A stretch of DNA of 64,000 bases from a bacterium 0.1xD8-71 (GCA_003612405.1 RAYR01000026.1:1-64000); one strand, 5' to 3'; counted from the stretch's first letter, positions 36,465 through 46,361 are shown. Notes: generated from the letters alone by a model not told the origin. Numbers and translations are program-made.

Positions 36465-36502
36465 AAACTAAAAAGACAAGACAGCAAACACTGTCTTGTC
36501 TT
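36465..36502 (-). terminator. Arginine operon terminator
   Basis: A perfect 12-bp stem (36473-36484 with 36491-36502), followed by TTTAGTTTC on the minus strand, 20 bases after the last gene of the argJBD operon. Confidence 0.8.
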
Positions 36503-36524
36503 ATCATACCCATTCTGTCACAAT

Positions 36525-38060
36525 TTATTCTTCCTCACCTGCATCTTGTGAACTTCCGTCTTCCTCCAGGTCCTCTTCTCCCTCTTCCACCGGTTCCGGC
36601 ACATCAATGTATTCTTCTGTATATGCCTCTCCCAGTACCTGTGCCATAATCTGCTCCGATAAGGCTCTTAAGGAATCATTGGCATCATCCCCCATCCAGA
36701 TCTTGGCAAAGGCAATCTCCAGTTCCACCCAGAAATTACTGGTCTCAATCATCTTCGGCATCGGTACGGAATTCTGATATTCTTCCAGAAAAGCGGCCGC
36801 ATTGGGATTATCATAGGTGGTACCGCCTGCGTAGACCGGCAGTTTACCCGTCCTTGTATAAAGATCCTGCGCGGCATACTCCGTCAGATAGACCGCAAAA
36901 TCATTGGCCTTCTGCTTCTGTGTGGAATAACCGTTAACCGCTACACACTGCGTCACCGACAGGGAAGAAGACTGTAGCTGCTCACTCACATCCGGCAGCA
37001 TGGACATCCCATATTCATAGGCAAAATCTCCCTCTTCCCTGGCTTTCTCTATTCTGGATAAAGCGTCCGAGGTAACCACTGTATACACAATCTTGCCGTC
37101 TATAAAATCCTGTAGTACGCCGTCATAACTGATCTCTTTGGTATCAATGGAAAAGAACTGATTCAGATCCTGATACACCCGCAGACAACGGATTGCTTCC
37201 TCATTATAAATGTAAATGGAATCCGAGCGGTCTCCGCTTACACCTCCCACATCAATATAATTTCCCACAAAGAAATAATTATAAAAGATATCCGACACAT
37301 CCCACTTGAAGACAGCCTCCACCTGTTCCGGCGCATCATAAACATCTGCAAAAGCAAGAATATCGTCAATTGTCTGCGGAAGCGCCTCTTCCATCTTGGC
37401 AGCCACTGCCTCGTCAGAAATATCCACCACAGTAGCTTCCCCTGTGACTTCTTCCTCCACATCACCGCTTTCCGCCTGCTCCTGGGATTCTTCCGCCATC
37501 TCCTGATCTCTTAACATCTCCAGCTGTGACCTGGCCCAGTCTTCCAGATATGTCCTGTTATACAGAAAGCAGCTTGTCTCAAAATAGAACGGATACCCAA
37601 TCTGCTTATCCATATAGGTCACCGCCCGGACTGCCGTCTGCGGAAGAACCTCCGCCATGGGAAGAACCCCCTGAGGTATCCGCACTTCCGAGGCAAGTCC
37701 AGCCAGATAAGCCTTTTCCAGTGAGTCATTGCTGACAATATATAAATCCGGCACTTCCTTGGTCTGTAAGGACGCCTGATTAATCGTCTCCAGATATTCC
37801 AGTCCCGATGTATACACCGGCACCACCCGCACATCATCCTGATATTCACTGTAGGAGACCACTACACTATTCAGATAATCTGTCAGTGCCTCATCCGTAT
37901 ACCACAGATATAAGGTATCTCTATGTCCGAAAAGGAACTCTTCCTCCACTTCCTCGTTCTCATCCCGCTGCACTGTCATACCCAGCCTGCCCGTTCCGTA
38001 CAGACCGCCGGCAAGCAATGCAATTGCCAGGATCATCAATAGTCTTCTCTTCAGAGTCAC
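36525..38060 (-). CDS. Membrane-anchored extracellular solute-binding-like protein
   Basis: A 511-residue protein that starts at GTG 38060 with AAGGAG seven bases upstream. The GTGA overlap with the argD stop codon implies translational coupling. An N-terminal helix (about 8-28) anchors it outside the cell. The body resembles ABC solute-binding proteins (LYLWYTDEALTDYLNSVV, PDLYIVSNDSLEKAYLAGL, GKLPVYAGGTTYDNPNA), with an acidic insert at about 195-225 and a Glu/Asp-rich C-terminal tail. It has no permease or ATPase nearby. Its coupling to arginine biosynthesis suggests a link to amino acid or peptide sensing, which is inference. Confidence 0.8.
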   Translation of the reverse strand: MTLKRRLLMILAIALLAGGLYGTGRLGMTVQRDENEEVEEEFLFGHRDTLYLWYTDEALTDYLNSVVVSYSEYQDDVRVVPVYTSGLEYLETINQASLQTKEVPDLYIVSNDSLEKAYLAGLASEVRIPQGVLPMAEVLPQTAVRAVTYMDKQIGYPFYFETSCFLYNRTYLEDWARSQLEMLRDQEMAEESQEQAESGDVEEEVTGEATVVDISDEAVAAKMEEALPQTIDDILAFADVYDAPEQVEAVFKWDVSDIFYNYFFVGNYIDVGGVSGDRSDSIYIYNEEAIRCLRVYQDLNQFFSIDTKEISYDGVLQDFIDGKIVYTVVTSDALSRIEKAREEGDFAYEYGMSMLPDVSEQLQSSSLSVTQCVAVNGYSTQKQKANDFAVYLTEYAAQDLYTRTGKLPVYAGGTTYDNPNAAAFLEEYQNSVPMPKMIETSNFWVELEIAFAKIWMGDDANDSLRALSEQIMAQVLGEAYTEEYIDVPEPVEEGEEDLEEDGSSQDAGEEE

Positions 38061-39271
38061 TTCTGTTCTCCTTCTGCTTCTCTTATACACATGCGCAAAA
38101 CCGCAATCATCTCATCCACATGCTGCCCTTCAATGACTAACGGCGGCACAAAACGGATAATATCCGTCCCTGCATTGATCAGCACCAGGCCTTTATCCAT
38201 GGCCCGTTTAATGATATCTCCCACAGGACGGTCAAAGACAAGTCCCTGCAGCAGTCCCACACCCCGTCTTTCTTTGATACAGGCAAATTCCGCTGACAGT
38301 TCATCCAGGCATCTGCCAAGATAAGCGCCCATTCTCTCCACACTGGCAAGAATATCCTGTTTCTCAAACAGCTCAATCACCTTACAGATTGCCGCACAGG
38401 CCAGCGGATTGCCGCCGTAAGTAGTGCCGTGATCGCCCGCTGCCAGAGAATGAGCACCCACCTTTTCGGTCATCAGGAAAGCGCCCACAGGTACCCCGCA
38501 GCCCAATGCCTTGGCGGTGGTCATCACATCCGGCTTAATGCCGAATCTCTGCCAGGCATACATGGTGCCGGTACGTCCCATGCCGCACTGGATCTCATCC
38601 AGAATCAACAGAATATCCCGCTCATCACAAAGGGCCCTGACTTTACGCATAAACTCCTCTGTGGCAGGATAAATACCGCCTTCTCCCTGTACCGTCTCAA
38701 AGAGAATGGCACAAGTTTTGTCCGTTACCTGGGACACAACACTCTCATAATCATTTAAATCGGCAAAACGGATATTGCCGATCATGGGTTCAAAGGCTTC
38801 TCTGTAATGAGGGTTGCCCGTGACGGACAAAGCTCCCATGGTACGTCCATGAAAAGAATGATTCATGGCGATAATCTCATGGTCTGTGGTGCCGTCTTTT
38901 AAATAGGCATACTTTCTGGCCGTTTTGATGGCACCTTCAATGGCCTCCGCCCCGCTGTTGGTAAAAAAGACCCTGTCCATGCCGGAAATCTCTTTTAACT
39001 TCTTCGCCGCCTCGATAGCCGGCAGGTTATAGTAATAATTGGATGTATGAATGATCTTGTCAATCTGTTCCTTCAAGGCGTCATTGTACTCTCTGTTCTG
39101 ATATCCCAAGGCAAAAACCGCAATACCGGATACAAAATCCAGATATTTTCTGCCATCCATATCATAGAGATACACCCCGTCTCCCTTCTCAAAGACCACC
39201 TGATAACGGTTGTAAGTGTGTAAGAGAACCTTTTCCGCCTCATCAATATATGCCTGCATTGTTGTACTCAT
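38057..39271 (-). CDS. argD: Acetylornithine aminotransferase
   Basis: A 404-residue class III PLP aminotransferase. NSGAEAIEGAIKTARKY, SFHGRTMGALSVTG, LDEIQCGMGRTG and the PLP lysine in MTTAKALGCGVPVGA are intact. It converts N-acetylglutamate semialdehyde to N-acetylornithine. It has GGAG six bases upstream and lies 15 bases after argB. Confidence 0.95.
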   Translation of the reverse strand: MSTTMQAYIDEAEKVLLHTYNRYQVVFEKGDGVYLYDMDGRKYLDFVSGIAVFALGYQNREYNDALKEQIDKIIHTSNYYYNLPAIEAAKKLKEISGMDRVFFTNSGAEAIEGAIKTARKYAYLKDGTTDHEIIAMNHSFHGRTMGALSVTGNPHYREAFEPMIGNIRFADLNDYESVVSQVTDKTCAILFETVQGEGGIYPATEEFMRKVRALCDERDILLILDEIQCGMGRTGTMYAWQRFGIKPDVMTTAKALGCGVPVGAFLMTEKVGAHSLAAGDHGTTYGGNPLACAAICKVIELFEKQDILASVERMGAYLGRCLDELSAEFACIKERRGVGLLQGLVFDRPVGDIIKRAMDKGLVLINAGTDIIRFVPPLVIEGQHVDEMIAVLRMCIREAEGEQK

Positions 39272-39286
39272 AGTATGCTCCGTTTC

Positions 39287-40192
39287 CTATATTCCCACAT
39301 GGGTGCCGATGCCGTCATCGTCCGCAATAATGGCCGTTCCGATACCCTGGTTGGTAAAGATCTCCAGGAGAAGACAGTGGGCAATCCGCCCGTCCAGGAT
39401 ATGAACCCTTCCCACCCCTTCTCTGATGGCTTCCGTACAGTTATGCAGCTTAGGCAGCATACCGCCGCCGATAAACCCATCCTCAATCAGTTTCTCCGCC
39501 TGGGAGGACGTCAGTCTGGAGATAAAACTTGCCTTATCGTTGATATCCTTATACAGCCCTTCGATATCCGTCAGGAAAACCAGCTTGTCAGCGCCCACTG
39601 CCTTGGCAATGGCACAGGCTGCATCATCCGCATTGATATTATAAGTCTGGAAATGATCATCCAGACCGATGGGTGCTACAATGGGAAGAAAATCCTTTTC
39701 CAGAAGATCATAGAGCACCTTCGGGTCTACGTGGGTGATCTCTCCCACATAACCGATATCCTCCCCCTCGAAATACTTCTTATCACATTGAAGCAGGCCG
39801 CCGTCCTTACCGCTGACGCCCACAGCCCTGACGCCCAGTTCGCTGACCATACGCACCAGGTTCTTATTGACTTTATTGAGAACCATCTCCGCAATCTCCA
39901 TGGTCTCATCGTCTGTTACCCGAAGGCCCCCCACGAATCTGGCCTCCTTGCCTACCTTACCGACCCAGCGGCTGATTTCCTTACCACCGCCGTGCACAAT
40001 GATAGGCTTAAATCCCACCAGCTTTAAAAGTGTCACATCCTTAATGACATTGCGCTGTAATTCTTCGTTGCTCATAGCGCTGCCGCCATACTTGACTACG
40101 ATAATCTTCCGGTTAAATTTCTGGATATAGGGAAGCGCCTCAATCAGGACTTCCGCCTTCTCCAGAATCTTATTCATCTCCTGCTGTTCCAT
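39287..40192 (-). CDS. argB: Acetylglutamate kinase
   Basis: A 301-residue amino acid kinase family enzyme that phosphorylates N-acetylglutamate. [21 protein letters not shown] and [25 protein letters not shown] are the hallmark segments. The N-terminal helix before the kinase core (about 1-25) is the type seen in arginine-feedback-regulated hexameric enzymes. It lies 21 bases after argJ, with GAGGAAG upstream. Confidence 0.96.
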   Translation of the reverse strand: MEQQEMNKILEKAEVLIEALPYIQKFNRKIIVVKYGGSAMSNEELQRNVIKDVTLLKLVGFKPIIVHGGGKEISRWVGKVGKEARFVGGLRVTDDETMEIAEMVLNKVNKNLVRMVSELGVRAVGVSGKDGGLLQCDKKYFEGEDIGYVGEITHVDPKVLYDLLEKDFLPIVAPIGLDDHFQTYNINADDAACAIAKAVGADKLVFLTDIEGLYKDINDKASFISRLTSSQAEKLIEDGFIGGGMLPKLHNCTEAIREGVGRVHILDGRIAHCLLLEIFTNQGIGTAIIADDDGIGTHVGI

Positions 40193-40213
40193 TGTACTTC
40201 CTCTTTTCCTTCC

Positions 40214-41437
40214 CTAACTGCGGTAGTCCGCATTGATCTTCACATAATCGTAAGTCAGATCACAGCCCCAGGCAGAAGCGCTCTCCTCACCGCGCTTCAT
40301 ATCCACGATCACCCGTACCTCCGGCGCCGACAGAATCTTGGTGGCATCTTCCTCATTGTAGTCCGTCAGCATACCACCCTTACAGATCTGCATACGCTGT
40401 TCATCGCTTTCACAGTAAATGTCCACCTGTTCCGGATCAAAATCCACACCCGCATAACCCAGTGCACACATGATCCTTCCCACATTGGCATCATGGCCAT
40501 AGATCATGGCCTTGGTCAGACTGGAACACACCACGGACTTGCTTAAGATCCGTGCCTCCTGTTTCGTCGCCGCATGAATCACTTTCGTCTCAAACAGTGC
40601 AGTTGCACCTTCTCCATCCCCTGCCATCTTCTTAGCCAGCGTGGTATCTATATAATGTAACGCTTCTTTAAATTTATCATAATCATCATTCCTGGCGGTA
40701 ATCTCCGGATTCCCTGCCAGGCCGTTTGCAAGCACCACCAGGGTATCGTTGGTGGAAGTATCGCCATCCACCGAGATCATGTTAAAGGTATCCACCACAT
40801 CTTCCCGCAGAGCCTCCTGCAAAAGCTCCTTGGAAATAGCTATATCCGTGGTCACAAATCCCAGCATGGTACCCATATTGGGATGAATCATACCGGATCC
40901 CTTGCACATGCCACCCACAGTAACCTTCTTGCCGCCAATCTCAATCTCCACAGCCGCCTGCTTTAACACCGTATCCGTAGTCATGATCGCTTCCGCAGCC
41001 GCCTGTCCCGCTTCCGGCGTGTCAGCCTTGACTGCCGCCAGCTTCTCCACACCGGCTGCAATCTTATCCACCGGAAGCTGCCAGCCGATCACACCCGTGG
41101 AAGCCACCAGCACTGCCTCTTCCGATATTCCCAGTGCCTGAGCAGCCTTTAATGCCGTCTGCTTACAGCAGTCATACCCCTGACTGCCGGTACAGGCATT
41201 GGCTATGCCGGAATTAACAACCACAGCCTGCACGTAAGGAGCGTGTTCCACCACTTCCCTGTCCCACAGTACCGGTGCCGCCTTCACCACATTACTGGTA
41301 AAAACTCCTGCTGCCCGGCAGGGCACCCGGCTATAGATCATAGCCATATCTTTTCTGTTCTGGTATTTAATGGACGCTTCCACACCAGCTGCCTCAAACC
41401 CCTGCGCTGCGGTAACGCCGCCCTCTATTATCTTCAT
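40214..41437 (-). CDS. argJ: Bifunctional ornithine acetyltransferase/N-acetylglutamate synthase
   Basis: A 407-residue enzyme that recycles the acetyl group from acetylornithine to glutamate. MKIIEGGVTAAQGF opens the protein, VVVNSGIANACTG gives the oxyanion region, and VLVASTGVIGWQLP contains the Thr at which the precursor cleaves itself into alpha and beta chains. ATG 41437 has GGAGGAT upstream. First gene of argJ-argB-argD. Confidence 0.96.
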   Translation of the reverse strand: MKIIEGGVTAAQGFEAAGVEASIKYQNRKDMAMIYSRVPCRAAGVFTSNVVKAAPVLWDREVVEHAPYVQAVVVNSGIANACTGSQGYDCCKQTALKAAQALGISEEAVLVASTGVIGWQLPVDKIAAGVEKLAAVKADTPEAGQAAAEAIMTTDTVLKQAAVEIEIGGKKVTVGGMCKGSGMIHPNMGTMLGFVTTDIAISKELLQEALREDVVDTFNMISVDGDTSTNDTLVVLANGLAGNPEITARNDDYDKFKEALHYIDTTLAKKMAGDGEGATALFETKVIHAATKQEARILSKSVVCSSLTKAMIYGHDANVGRIMCALGYAGVDFDPEQVDIYCESDEQRMQICKGGMLTDYNEEDATKILSAPEVRVIVDMKRGEESASAWGCDLTYDYVKINADYRS

Positions 41438-41480
41438 GCGAATCCTCCATGTTCCTTTGCAAACTTCTACACCAACAACC

Positions 41481-41509
41481 AATATACATCAAATCAAAGC
41501 GTAATGCAA
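41481..41509 (-). promoter_or_regulatory. argJBD promoter
   Basis: TTGCAT (41504-41509), 17-base spacer, TATATT (41481-41486) on the minus strand, 44 bases before the argJ start. The argG promoter has a very similar -35 and -10. Confidence 0.6.
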
Positions 41510-41543
41510 CTGATGGATACCCGGTCTACAACGGCTGACCGAT

Positions 41544-42329
41544 CTACAACTCCTGTCCCAGCACTTTCTCCAATTCCAGCAGCATGGTATTGACATAAGA
41601 GATTGCGGTAGGATCCTTACACATATTCAGCAGAAGTGCCTTGATGTTCCTCTCAAAATTATCCGGAAGCACCCTGCACTCCTTTTTGCATATATCCATC
41701 AGCCGCTTTTCTCCAGGATGCAGTTTCTCATTCACGGCAAAAATCACATCGAAGTAGGATGCAAGAAATTTATCTACCTCCCGGTTGATACTGATCAGAT
41801 CCCCTCGCTTCATGGCCCTGGTTATCTGCTCCAGATAAGTGTCTATCCCATACTTGATCAACTGCATATTATAAGTGATGATATTATGTTTCAGCGGCTG
41901 CGGGTATCTGACCATATACTTCTGCTTAGCCTCCGCCAGTCTGCCGCCCTTGTCATAAGCAATACGCCCCGTCAGAAGACTATGCCACATACAGGTTGTA
42001 CAGCCGCCTTGGGGCTGATGTCCTTCCACCACTTCCCCGATACCCGCAAGAAAGGCATCCGTATTGCGGTAGATGATATTCAGTGCCATACCATCTTCCA
42101 TAATACAGTTATCCTCATACTCCCTGTAACAGTTGCCAAGTTCCATCCGGCTGCAATATTTCTCCAGCACCACTCTCCTGTCATCCACAGGAATCTCTTC
42201 CTTACAGTAGACATAGACATCATAATCCGAATAGGCATCGTTTTTCTTCAGGGCGCGCGAACCGCCGATCGCCATCGACTCTACCTGTGTAAATCTGGCA
42301 TATTCATTAAAAATCTCCTGTACCATCAT
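41544..42329 (-). CDS. Nucleotidyltransferase-fold protein
   Basis: A 261-residue protein with a Pol-beta-type nucleotidyltransferase core (AIGGSRALKKNDAYSDYDVYVY, that is GSx followed by DxD) and a helical C-terminal domain of the DUF4037 kind. Such proteins include antibiotic-modifying and RNA-modifying enzymes, but no substrate can be inferred. GGAG lies eight bases before ATG. Confidence 0.8.
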   Translation of the reverse strand: MMVQEIFNEYARFTQVESMAIGGSRALKKNDAYSDYDVYVYCKEEIPVDDRRVVLEKYCSRMELGNCYREYEDNCIMEDGMALNIIYRNTDAFLAGIGEVVEGHQPQGGCTTCMWHSLLTGRIAYDKGGRLAEAKQKYMVRYPQPLKHNIITYNMQLIKYGIDTYLEQITRAMKRGDLISINREVDKFLASYFDVIFAVNEKLHPGEKRLMDICKKECRVLPDNFERNIKALLLNMCKDPTAISYVNTMLLELEKVLGQEL

Positions 42330-42392
42330 CTTCTGCTCTCCGGCCTCCTGCCGTGATTTTCTATTCCGCCTTTTCTATCCTGCCGTAATCTT

Positions 42393-42752
42393 CTATCCTG
42401 CTATGATTTTCTCCCACTCGCTGTCCTTAAACCCAGGATATACTCCCCTATCGCTCACAAGAAGCGGCCTTTTCACCAACATGCCGTCCGAGGCAAGGAG
42501 CGAAAGCTGTTCCTTCTCCCCCATGCCGGGAAGCTTATCTTTAAGACCCATCTCCTTATAAAGCAGTCCACTGGTATTAAAAAACCGTTTCAGCGGCAGA
42601 CCACTCTTCATGTACCAGACCTGTAATTCCTCTGCGGTCGGATTCTCCTCCTTGATCGGACGCCCCTCATAATCTATGCCCTTTTCCTCCAGCCATTTGA
42701 GCGCCTTCTGGCAGGTAGAACATTTTGCATAATAAAGTACAATCGGTTTCAT
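42393..42752 (-). CDS. ArsC/Spx-family protein
   Basis: A 119-residue thioredoxin-fold protein. YYAKCSTCQKALKWLEEKGI carries a CxxC motif as in Spx and the YusI/MgsR branch of the arsenate reductase family; KRPLLVSD is the conserved cis-proline region. It could be a glutaredoxin-like reductase or a regulator. ATG 42752 has GGAGGA upstream; a longer frame lacks family support. Confidence 0.9.
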   Translation of the reverse strand: MKPIVLYYAKCSTCQKALKWLEEKGIDYEGRPIKEENPTAEELQVWYMKSGLPLKRFFNTSGLLYKEMGLKDKLPGMGEKEQLSLLASDGMLVKRPLLVSDRGVYPGFKDSEWEKIIAG

Positions 42753-42873
42753 TGCTGCTTCCTCCATTTTTAACATCATTTTATCAGCATTTTCCACTTT
42801 TATGCAATCGTTATTCTCAAAATCATTTGCACATCATTTTTCTTATATTTTTCTAAAATTTCCCTCCGGGCTC

Positions 42874-42902
42874 TTGATTCCCTCCGGACAAAAGACTATG
42901 CT
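42874..42902 (+). promoter_or_regulatory. Promoter of the secreted Ser/Gly-rich protein gene
   Basis: TTGATT (42874-42879), 17 bases, TATGCT (42897-42902), about 35 bases before the start codon. Confidence 0.45.
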
Positions 42903-42937
42903 TATACCACACACACAACAAAAGGAGGAATCATTCA

Positions 42938-43549
42938 ATGGAAATCAAAAAATATCTTGCATTATTGCTGGCAGGCACCTTAATGTTCTCTATGGCCATT
43001 GTGGTATCTGCCTCAGAAAGCTACGGCAATGAGAGTTGGAGCGGCAACAGCACTTCCGACAGTTCCTATGAGGGATATTCAGAAGGAAACAGCACATCAG
43101 AAGCAGGCGTTTCCGTGGCAACTGCAAGCGCTGCCCAGGAAGCCGGTAAAAGTGTCGGCGAATACAATAACAATGCAGTCACCGGAACACCCGGCTTAAC
43201 AAGCGCTATTCCGGTAGCACAGGGCGGCGGTGTAGTCATCGACGGCACAAAGACCAATCAGTCGTTTACTGTTTCCAAAGCAGCACTCAACCAGGTGAAT
43301 TCCGCCAAAGCACAGGCAACAGCCTTAAACGGCACTGTCCTGAATGTGGTAAATATCAGCGGCTCCGTATCCTTTAACACGGCTAACGTGAATTACTATA
43401 TGCCCGGAATAACAGGCACAGAGAACATTCAGGTATATCAGCTTGCCGGCGGTCAGTGGACACCTGTTACCGTCACAGAAGTAAGAGCTGACCACGTGAT
43501 TGTTGATATGACATCCTATGGCGTACTGGCATTTATCCAGGTACCGTAA
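42938..43549 (+). CDS. Secreted protein of unknown function
   Basis: A 203-residue protein with AAAGGAGG before ATG, a signal peptide ending around VVSASES, a low-complexity Ser/Gly/Asn/Glu stretch (about 25-60), and a beta-rich C-terminal domain (about 95-203) with VNISGSVSFNTANVNYYMPGI and a final VIVDMTSYGVLAFIQVP. The C-terminal part resembles small surface domains of clostridial exported proteins. No cell-wall sorting signal is present, so it is probably released or held non-covalently. Confidence 0.78.
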   Translation: MEIKKYLALLLAGTLMFSMAIVVSASESYGNESWSGNSTSDSSYEGYSEGNSTSEAGVSVATASAAQEAGKSVGEYNNNAVTGTPGLTSAIPVAQGGGVVIDGTKTNQSFTVSKAALNQVNSAKAQATALNGTVLNVVNISGSVSFNTANVNYYMPGITGTENIQVYQLAGGQWTPVTVTEVRADHVIVDMTSYGVLAFIQVP

Positions 43550-43583
43550 CTTCAAAACATATAAGAATATTGTGAGTGTGCAT

Positions 43584-43626
43584 AAAAGGGGTGTACCGGC
43601 CTACAGGCGGTACACCCCTTTTCCAT
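43584..43626. terminator. Bidirectional terminator
   Basis: A perfect 15-bp stem (43584-43598 with 43608-43622), its AAAA and TTTT ends serving both convergent genes. Confidence 0.85.
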
Positions 43627-43636
43627 ACTTACTTCG

Positions 43637-44980
43637 TCATTCCAAGGTCCGCCTTTTGTACACCCACACAAAGCACAGTCCCAAAAACACATCTGCCAGA
43701 ATCCAGGCACAGACTTCTCCCCAGAACACCCCGTTCTCACCGATTTCTATGGTCAGAAATAATGCACAGACTACCCGCATGACCAATTGTAGAAAACTGG
43801 AACACATGGGAAGTATCGTATTGCCCATTCCCTGCACACAGGCCCGGATAATATAGAGCAGATACAAAAGCCAGAAAAAAGCGGCCAGAATCCTCAGAAA
43901 CGTATAGCCGGTCTCTACCGTCCGGACAAGTACCCTCTCTTCTCCCGAAAGAAAACACATAAGAATCGGCCGGCCAAAGACCAGCATAATCAAGGACATA
44001 ACGCCTGCGGTCATAGTGCCCAATATACAGGCGGCTCCAAATCCCTTTCTCACCCTCCTGTAATCCCCTGCTCCCACATTCTGTCCCGTATAGGATACCA
44101 CCGCATAACTATAAGAGACAGCGGCTGTTTCCAACAGACCATAAAGCTTATTCGCCGCTGTAAATCCCGCCACAAACAAGGTACCAAACCCATTGATAAC
44201 CCACTGCACAGCCATACCGCCAATCCCTGTAATCACATTCTGTAATCCCATGGGAATCCCCAGACGCAAAAGTCTTCCAATCCTTTCCGGCTGTATCTGG
44301 AAATCTTCCCTGTGCAGCTGCACAAGGCCGCCGGCTCTGATTGCCCACAAGCAATATCCGGCTGAAAATAACTGCGATAACAAAGTAGCCGCCGCCGCAC
44401 CAAATACGCCCCCATGCAGTACCACCACAAAAATAAAATCCAACATCATATTACATACCGCCGCCATGGATACTGCCACAAGCGGCGTCCTGCTGTCCCC
44501 TAATGCCCGCAAAAAAGCAGCCAGAATATTGTAACCAAAAGAAATACCCACACCGCCATAAAGTGTCCGCAGATACACCTGTGCCATCCCCATGATTTCC
44601 TTCGGCGTTTGCAGCATCAGCAGCATCGGTTTACATAATATTTGTCCCAATACAGTGAAAAACACACCCAGAAACAAACATAGAATAATACTGGCACCCA
44701 TATCTTTCTTAAGCCCTTCTCCATCCTGACTGCCAAACCGTTGTGCCATACTAATAGAAAATCCCTGCGACATTCCCTGTACACACCCAAACATAACAAA
44801 CACCAGCCACTCTGTTGCACCCAGAGCCGCCAGTGCCGTCACACCCAGATATTTCCCGACAATCATTGTATCCACAAAAGTATAAAGCTGTTGAAACACA
44901 TTGCCAATCATCAGGGAAAAGGCAAATCCAAATAGCAGGGCAAACGGATTGCCCCTGGTCATATCCTTCACGCCCTTCAT
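43637..44980 (-). CDS. MATE-family multidrug/Na+ antiporter
   Basis: A 447-residue membrane protein with twelve helices in two MatE repeats. GNPFALLFGFAFSLMIGNVFQQLYTFVDTMIVGKYLG is the typical first-helix pattern. It exports cationic drugs or metabolites using a sodium or proton gradient; substrate unknown. The start is ATG 44980 (MKGVKDMTRGNP) since the longer frame adds a basic segment that overlaps the upstream gene. It lies 25 bases after the coiled-coil gene. Confidence 0.92.
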   Translation of the reverse strand: MKGVKDMTRGNPFALLFGFAFSLMIGNVFQQLYTFVDTMIVGKYLGVTALAALGATEWLVFVMFGCVQGMSQGFSISMAQRFGSQDGEGLKKDMGASIILCLFLGVFFTVLGQILCKPMLLMLQTPKEIMGMAQVYLRTLYGGVGISFGYNILAAFLRALGDSRTPLVAVSMAAVCNMMLDFIFVVVLHGGVFGAAAATLLSQLFSAGYCLWAIRAGGLVQLHREDFQIQPERIGRLLRLGIPMGLQNVITGIGGMAVQWVINGFGTLFVAGFTAANKLYGLLETAAVSYSYAVVSYTGQNVGAGDYRRVRKGFGAACILGTMTAGVMSLIMLVFGRPILMCFLSGEERVLVRTVETGYTFLRILAAFFWLLYLLYIIRACVQGMGNTILPMCSSFLQLVMRVVCALFLTIEIGENGVFWGEVCAWILADVFLGLCFVWVYKRRTLE

Positions 44981-45005
44981 AATATCATGAACCTGTCCTC
45001 TCTGC

Positions 45006-45617
45006 CTACCCAGAAGACGCCTCCCCGCCGGCCATGGCTTCCATCCCCTCCGGCAGCTCCACATTCGCTTCCGCATTTTCCGAGACCTCTCTTGGATCCT
45101 CATACTCCTTCTCTTCCTCTTCTCCCCAGAGAGAGTCCCATTCTTCGTGTTTCCGGTTCATATTGATGGCTGCCATATTCTTGGCCATCTTGTAGATGTC
45201 CATGTTAAACTCCATCAGCTTCTTCTCATCCTGTGCCGGCACCTTGTCTCCCCGGCTGATTCTCCTGGCAATCTCCAGACACTTGGCCATCTCCTCCCCA
45301 TACTCTTTCATGGCATCCGCCTGCTGTTTGGATGCCACACTGTTAAAGATTCCCATTTCCTGATCTGCCAGATCTTCCAGCACCTTCTCGTTCTTCTTAA
45401 TCTGTCCGGACAGTGCATCAATCTGGCCCTGTAATTCCTTCTCCCTTGCCAGATACTCCTCGGACAATTCAAATTTCACACCCAGCTGTTCACTTTTCTC
45501 CTGGGCTTTCTCCATCTTCTTGCGGTTTTCTTCCTGTTGGTTTACATAATCTTTCTTTTGTCCCCTTAAGAGACTCAGCTGCTGTCTGTAAGCTTTCTGC
45601 GCTTCCCCGATTTTCAC
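45006..45617 (-). CDS. Coiled-coil protein, unknown
   Basis: A 203-residue soluble protein starting at GTG 45617 with AAGGA nine bases upstream. Two long coiled-coil segments (about 5-60 and 60-90), a central helical region and an acidic C-terminus (GEEEEKEYEDP) are visible. No family is recognised. A GCCGATAT box upstream resembles a sigma-28 flagellar -10, so a motility role is possible. Confidence 0.7.
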   Translation of the reverse strand: MKIGEAQKAYRQQLSLLRGQKKDYVNQQEENRKKMEKAQEKSEQLGVKFELSEEYLAREKELQGQIDALSGQIKKNEKVLEDLADQEMGIFNSVASKQQADAMKEYGEEMAKCLEIARRISRGDKVPAQDEKKLMEFNMDIYKMAKNMAAINMNRKHEEWDSLWGEEEEKEYEDPREVSENAEANVELPEGMEAMAGGEASSG

Positions 45618-45668
45618 ACGATCACTTCCTTATATTTTTCTGATACACCTGTGACACTTATAATAAAA

Positions 45669-45695
45669 ATATCGGCATATCAGCAGGATTTCTAT
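45669..45695 (-). promoter_or_regulatory. Possible sigma-28 type promoter
   Basis: GCCGATAT (45669-45676 on the minus strand) is an exact match to the flagellar sigma -10. The expected TAAA is replaced by a poor match about 15 bases upstream. Confidence 0.3.
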
Positions 45696-45750
45696 AGCTT
45701 TCGGAATTCGATAATCTTCAGAAAATTTCCAAAAATTTACATATAAACTC

Positions 45751-45779
45751 TCGACAAAAATTTTACAAAATATTATAAT
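45751..45779 (+). promoter_or_regulatory. Rubrerythrin promoter
   Basis: TCGACA (45751-45756), 17 bases, TATAAT (45774-45779), 40 bases before the rubrerythrin start. Confidence 0.65.
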
Positions 45780-45818
45780 TTTGGAACAACAACTGAAAGA
45801 AAATGGGAGGAAAAACAC

Positions 45819-46361
45819 ATGAACACAAATAAGTATGCCGGAACACAGACTGAAAGGAACCTGGAAGCTGCCTTTGCAGGAGAATCCCAGGCAAGAAACA
45901 AGTACACCTACTTTGCTTCCGTAGCCAAAAAGGAAGGCTATGAGCAGATTTCCAACCTGTTCCTGAAAACGGCCGATAATGAAAAAGAACATGCAAAGAT
46001 GTGGTTCAAAGAGTTAAGCGGTATCGGCGATACCAGGGAAAATCTGTCCGCAGCCGCAGACGGTGAAAACTTCGAGTGGACGGATATGTACGAAAACTTC
46101 GCTAAGACAGCAGAGGCAGAAGGCTTCCCGGAACTGGCGGAGAAATTCAGACTCGTGGGCGCCATCGAAAAGCATCACGAGGAGAGATACCGCGCGCTGC
46201 TTAAGAACGTGGAGACCGCCGCCGTATTTGAAAAGAGCGAGGTCAAGGTATGGGAGTGCCGTAACTGCGGCCATATCGTAGTAGGCACCAAGGCACCTGA
46301 GGTCTGCCCCACCTGCAATCATCCCCAGAGTTATTTTGAGATACATGCAGAGAATTATTGA
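45819..46361 (+). CDS. rbr: Rubrerythrin
   Basis: A 180-residue peroxide-reducing di-iron protein of anaerobes. The ferritin-like domain has both ligand motifs ([18 protein letters not shown] with [10 protein letters not shown], and [17 protein letters not shown]) and the C-terminal rubredoxin-like domain has CRNCGH and [14 protein letters not shown] precedes ATG. It is monocistronic and protects against hydrogen peroxide. Confidence 0.96.
   Translation: MNTNKYAGTQTERNLEAAFAGESQARNKYTYFASVAKKEGYEQISNLFLKTADNEKEHAKMWFKELSGIGDTRENLSAAADGENFEWTDMYENFAKTAEAEGFPELAEKFRLVGAIEKHHEERYRALLKNVETAAVFEKSEVKVWECRNCGHIVVGTKAPEVCPTCNHPQSYFEIHAENY

Noticed and set aside
39275..40027. 250-codon plus-strand open frame
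   Set aside because: Antisense to argB, with no start signal.
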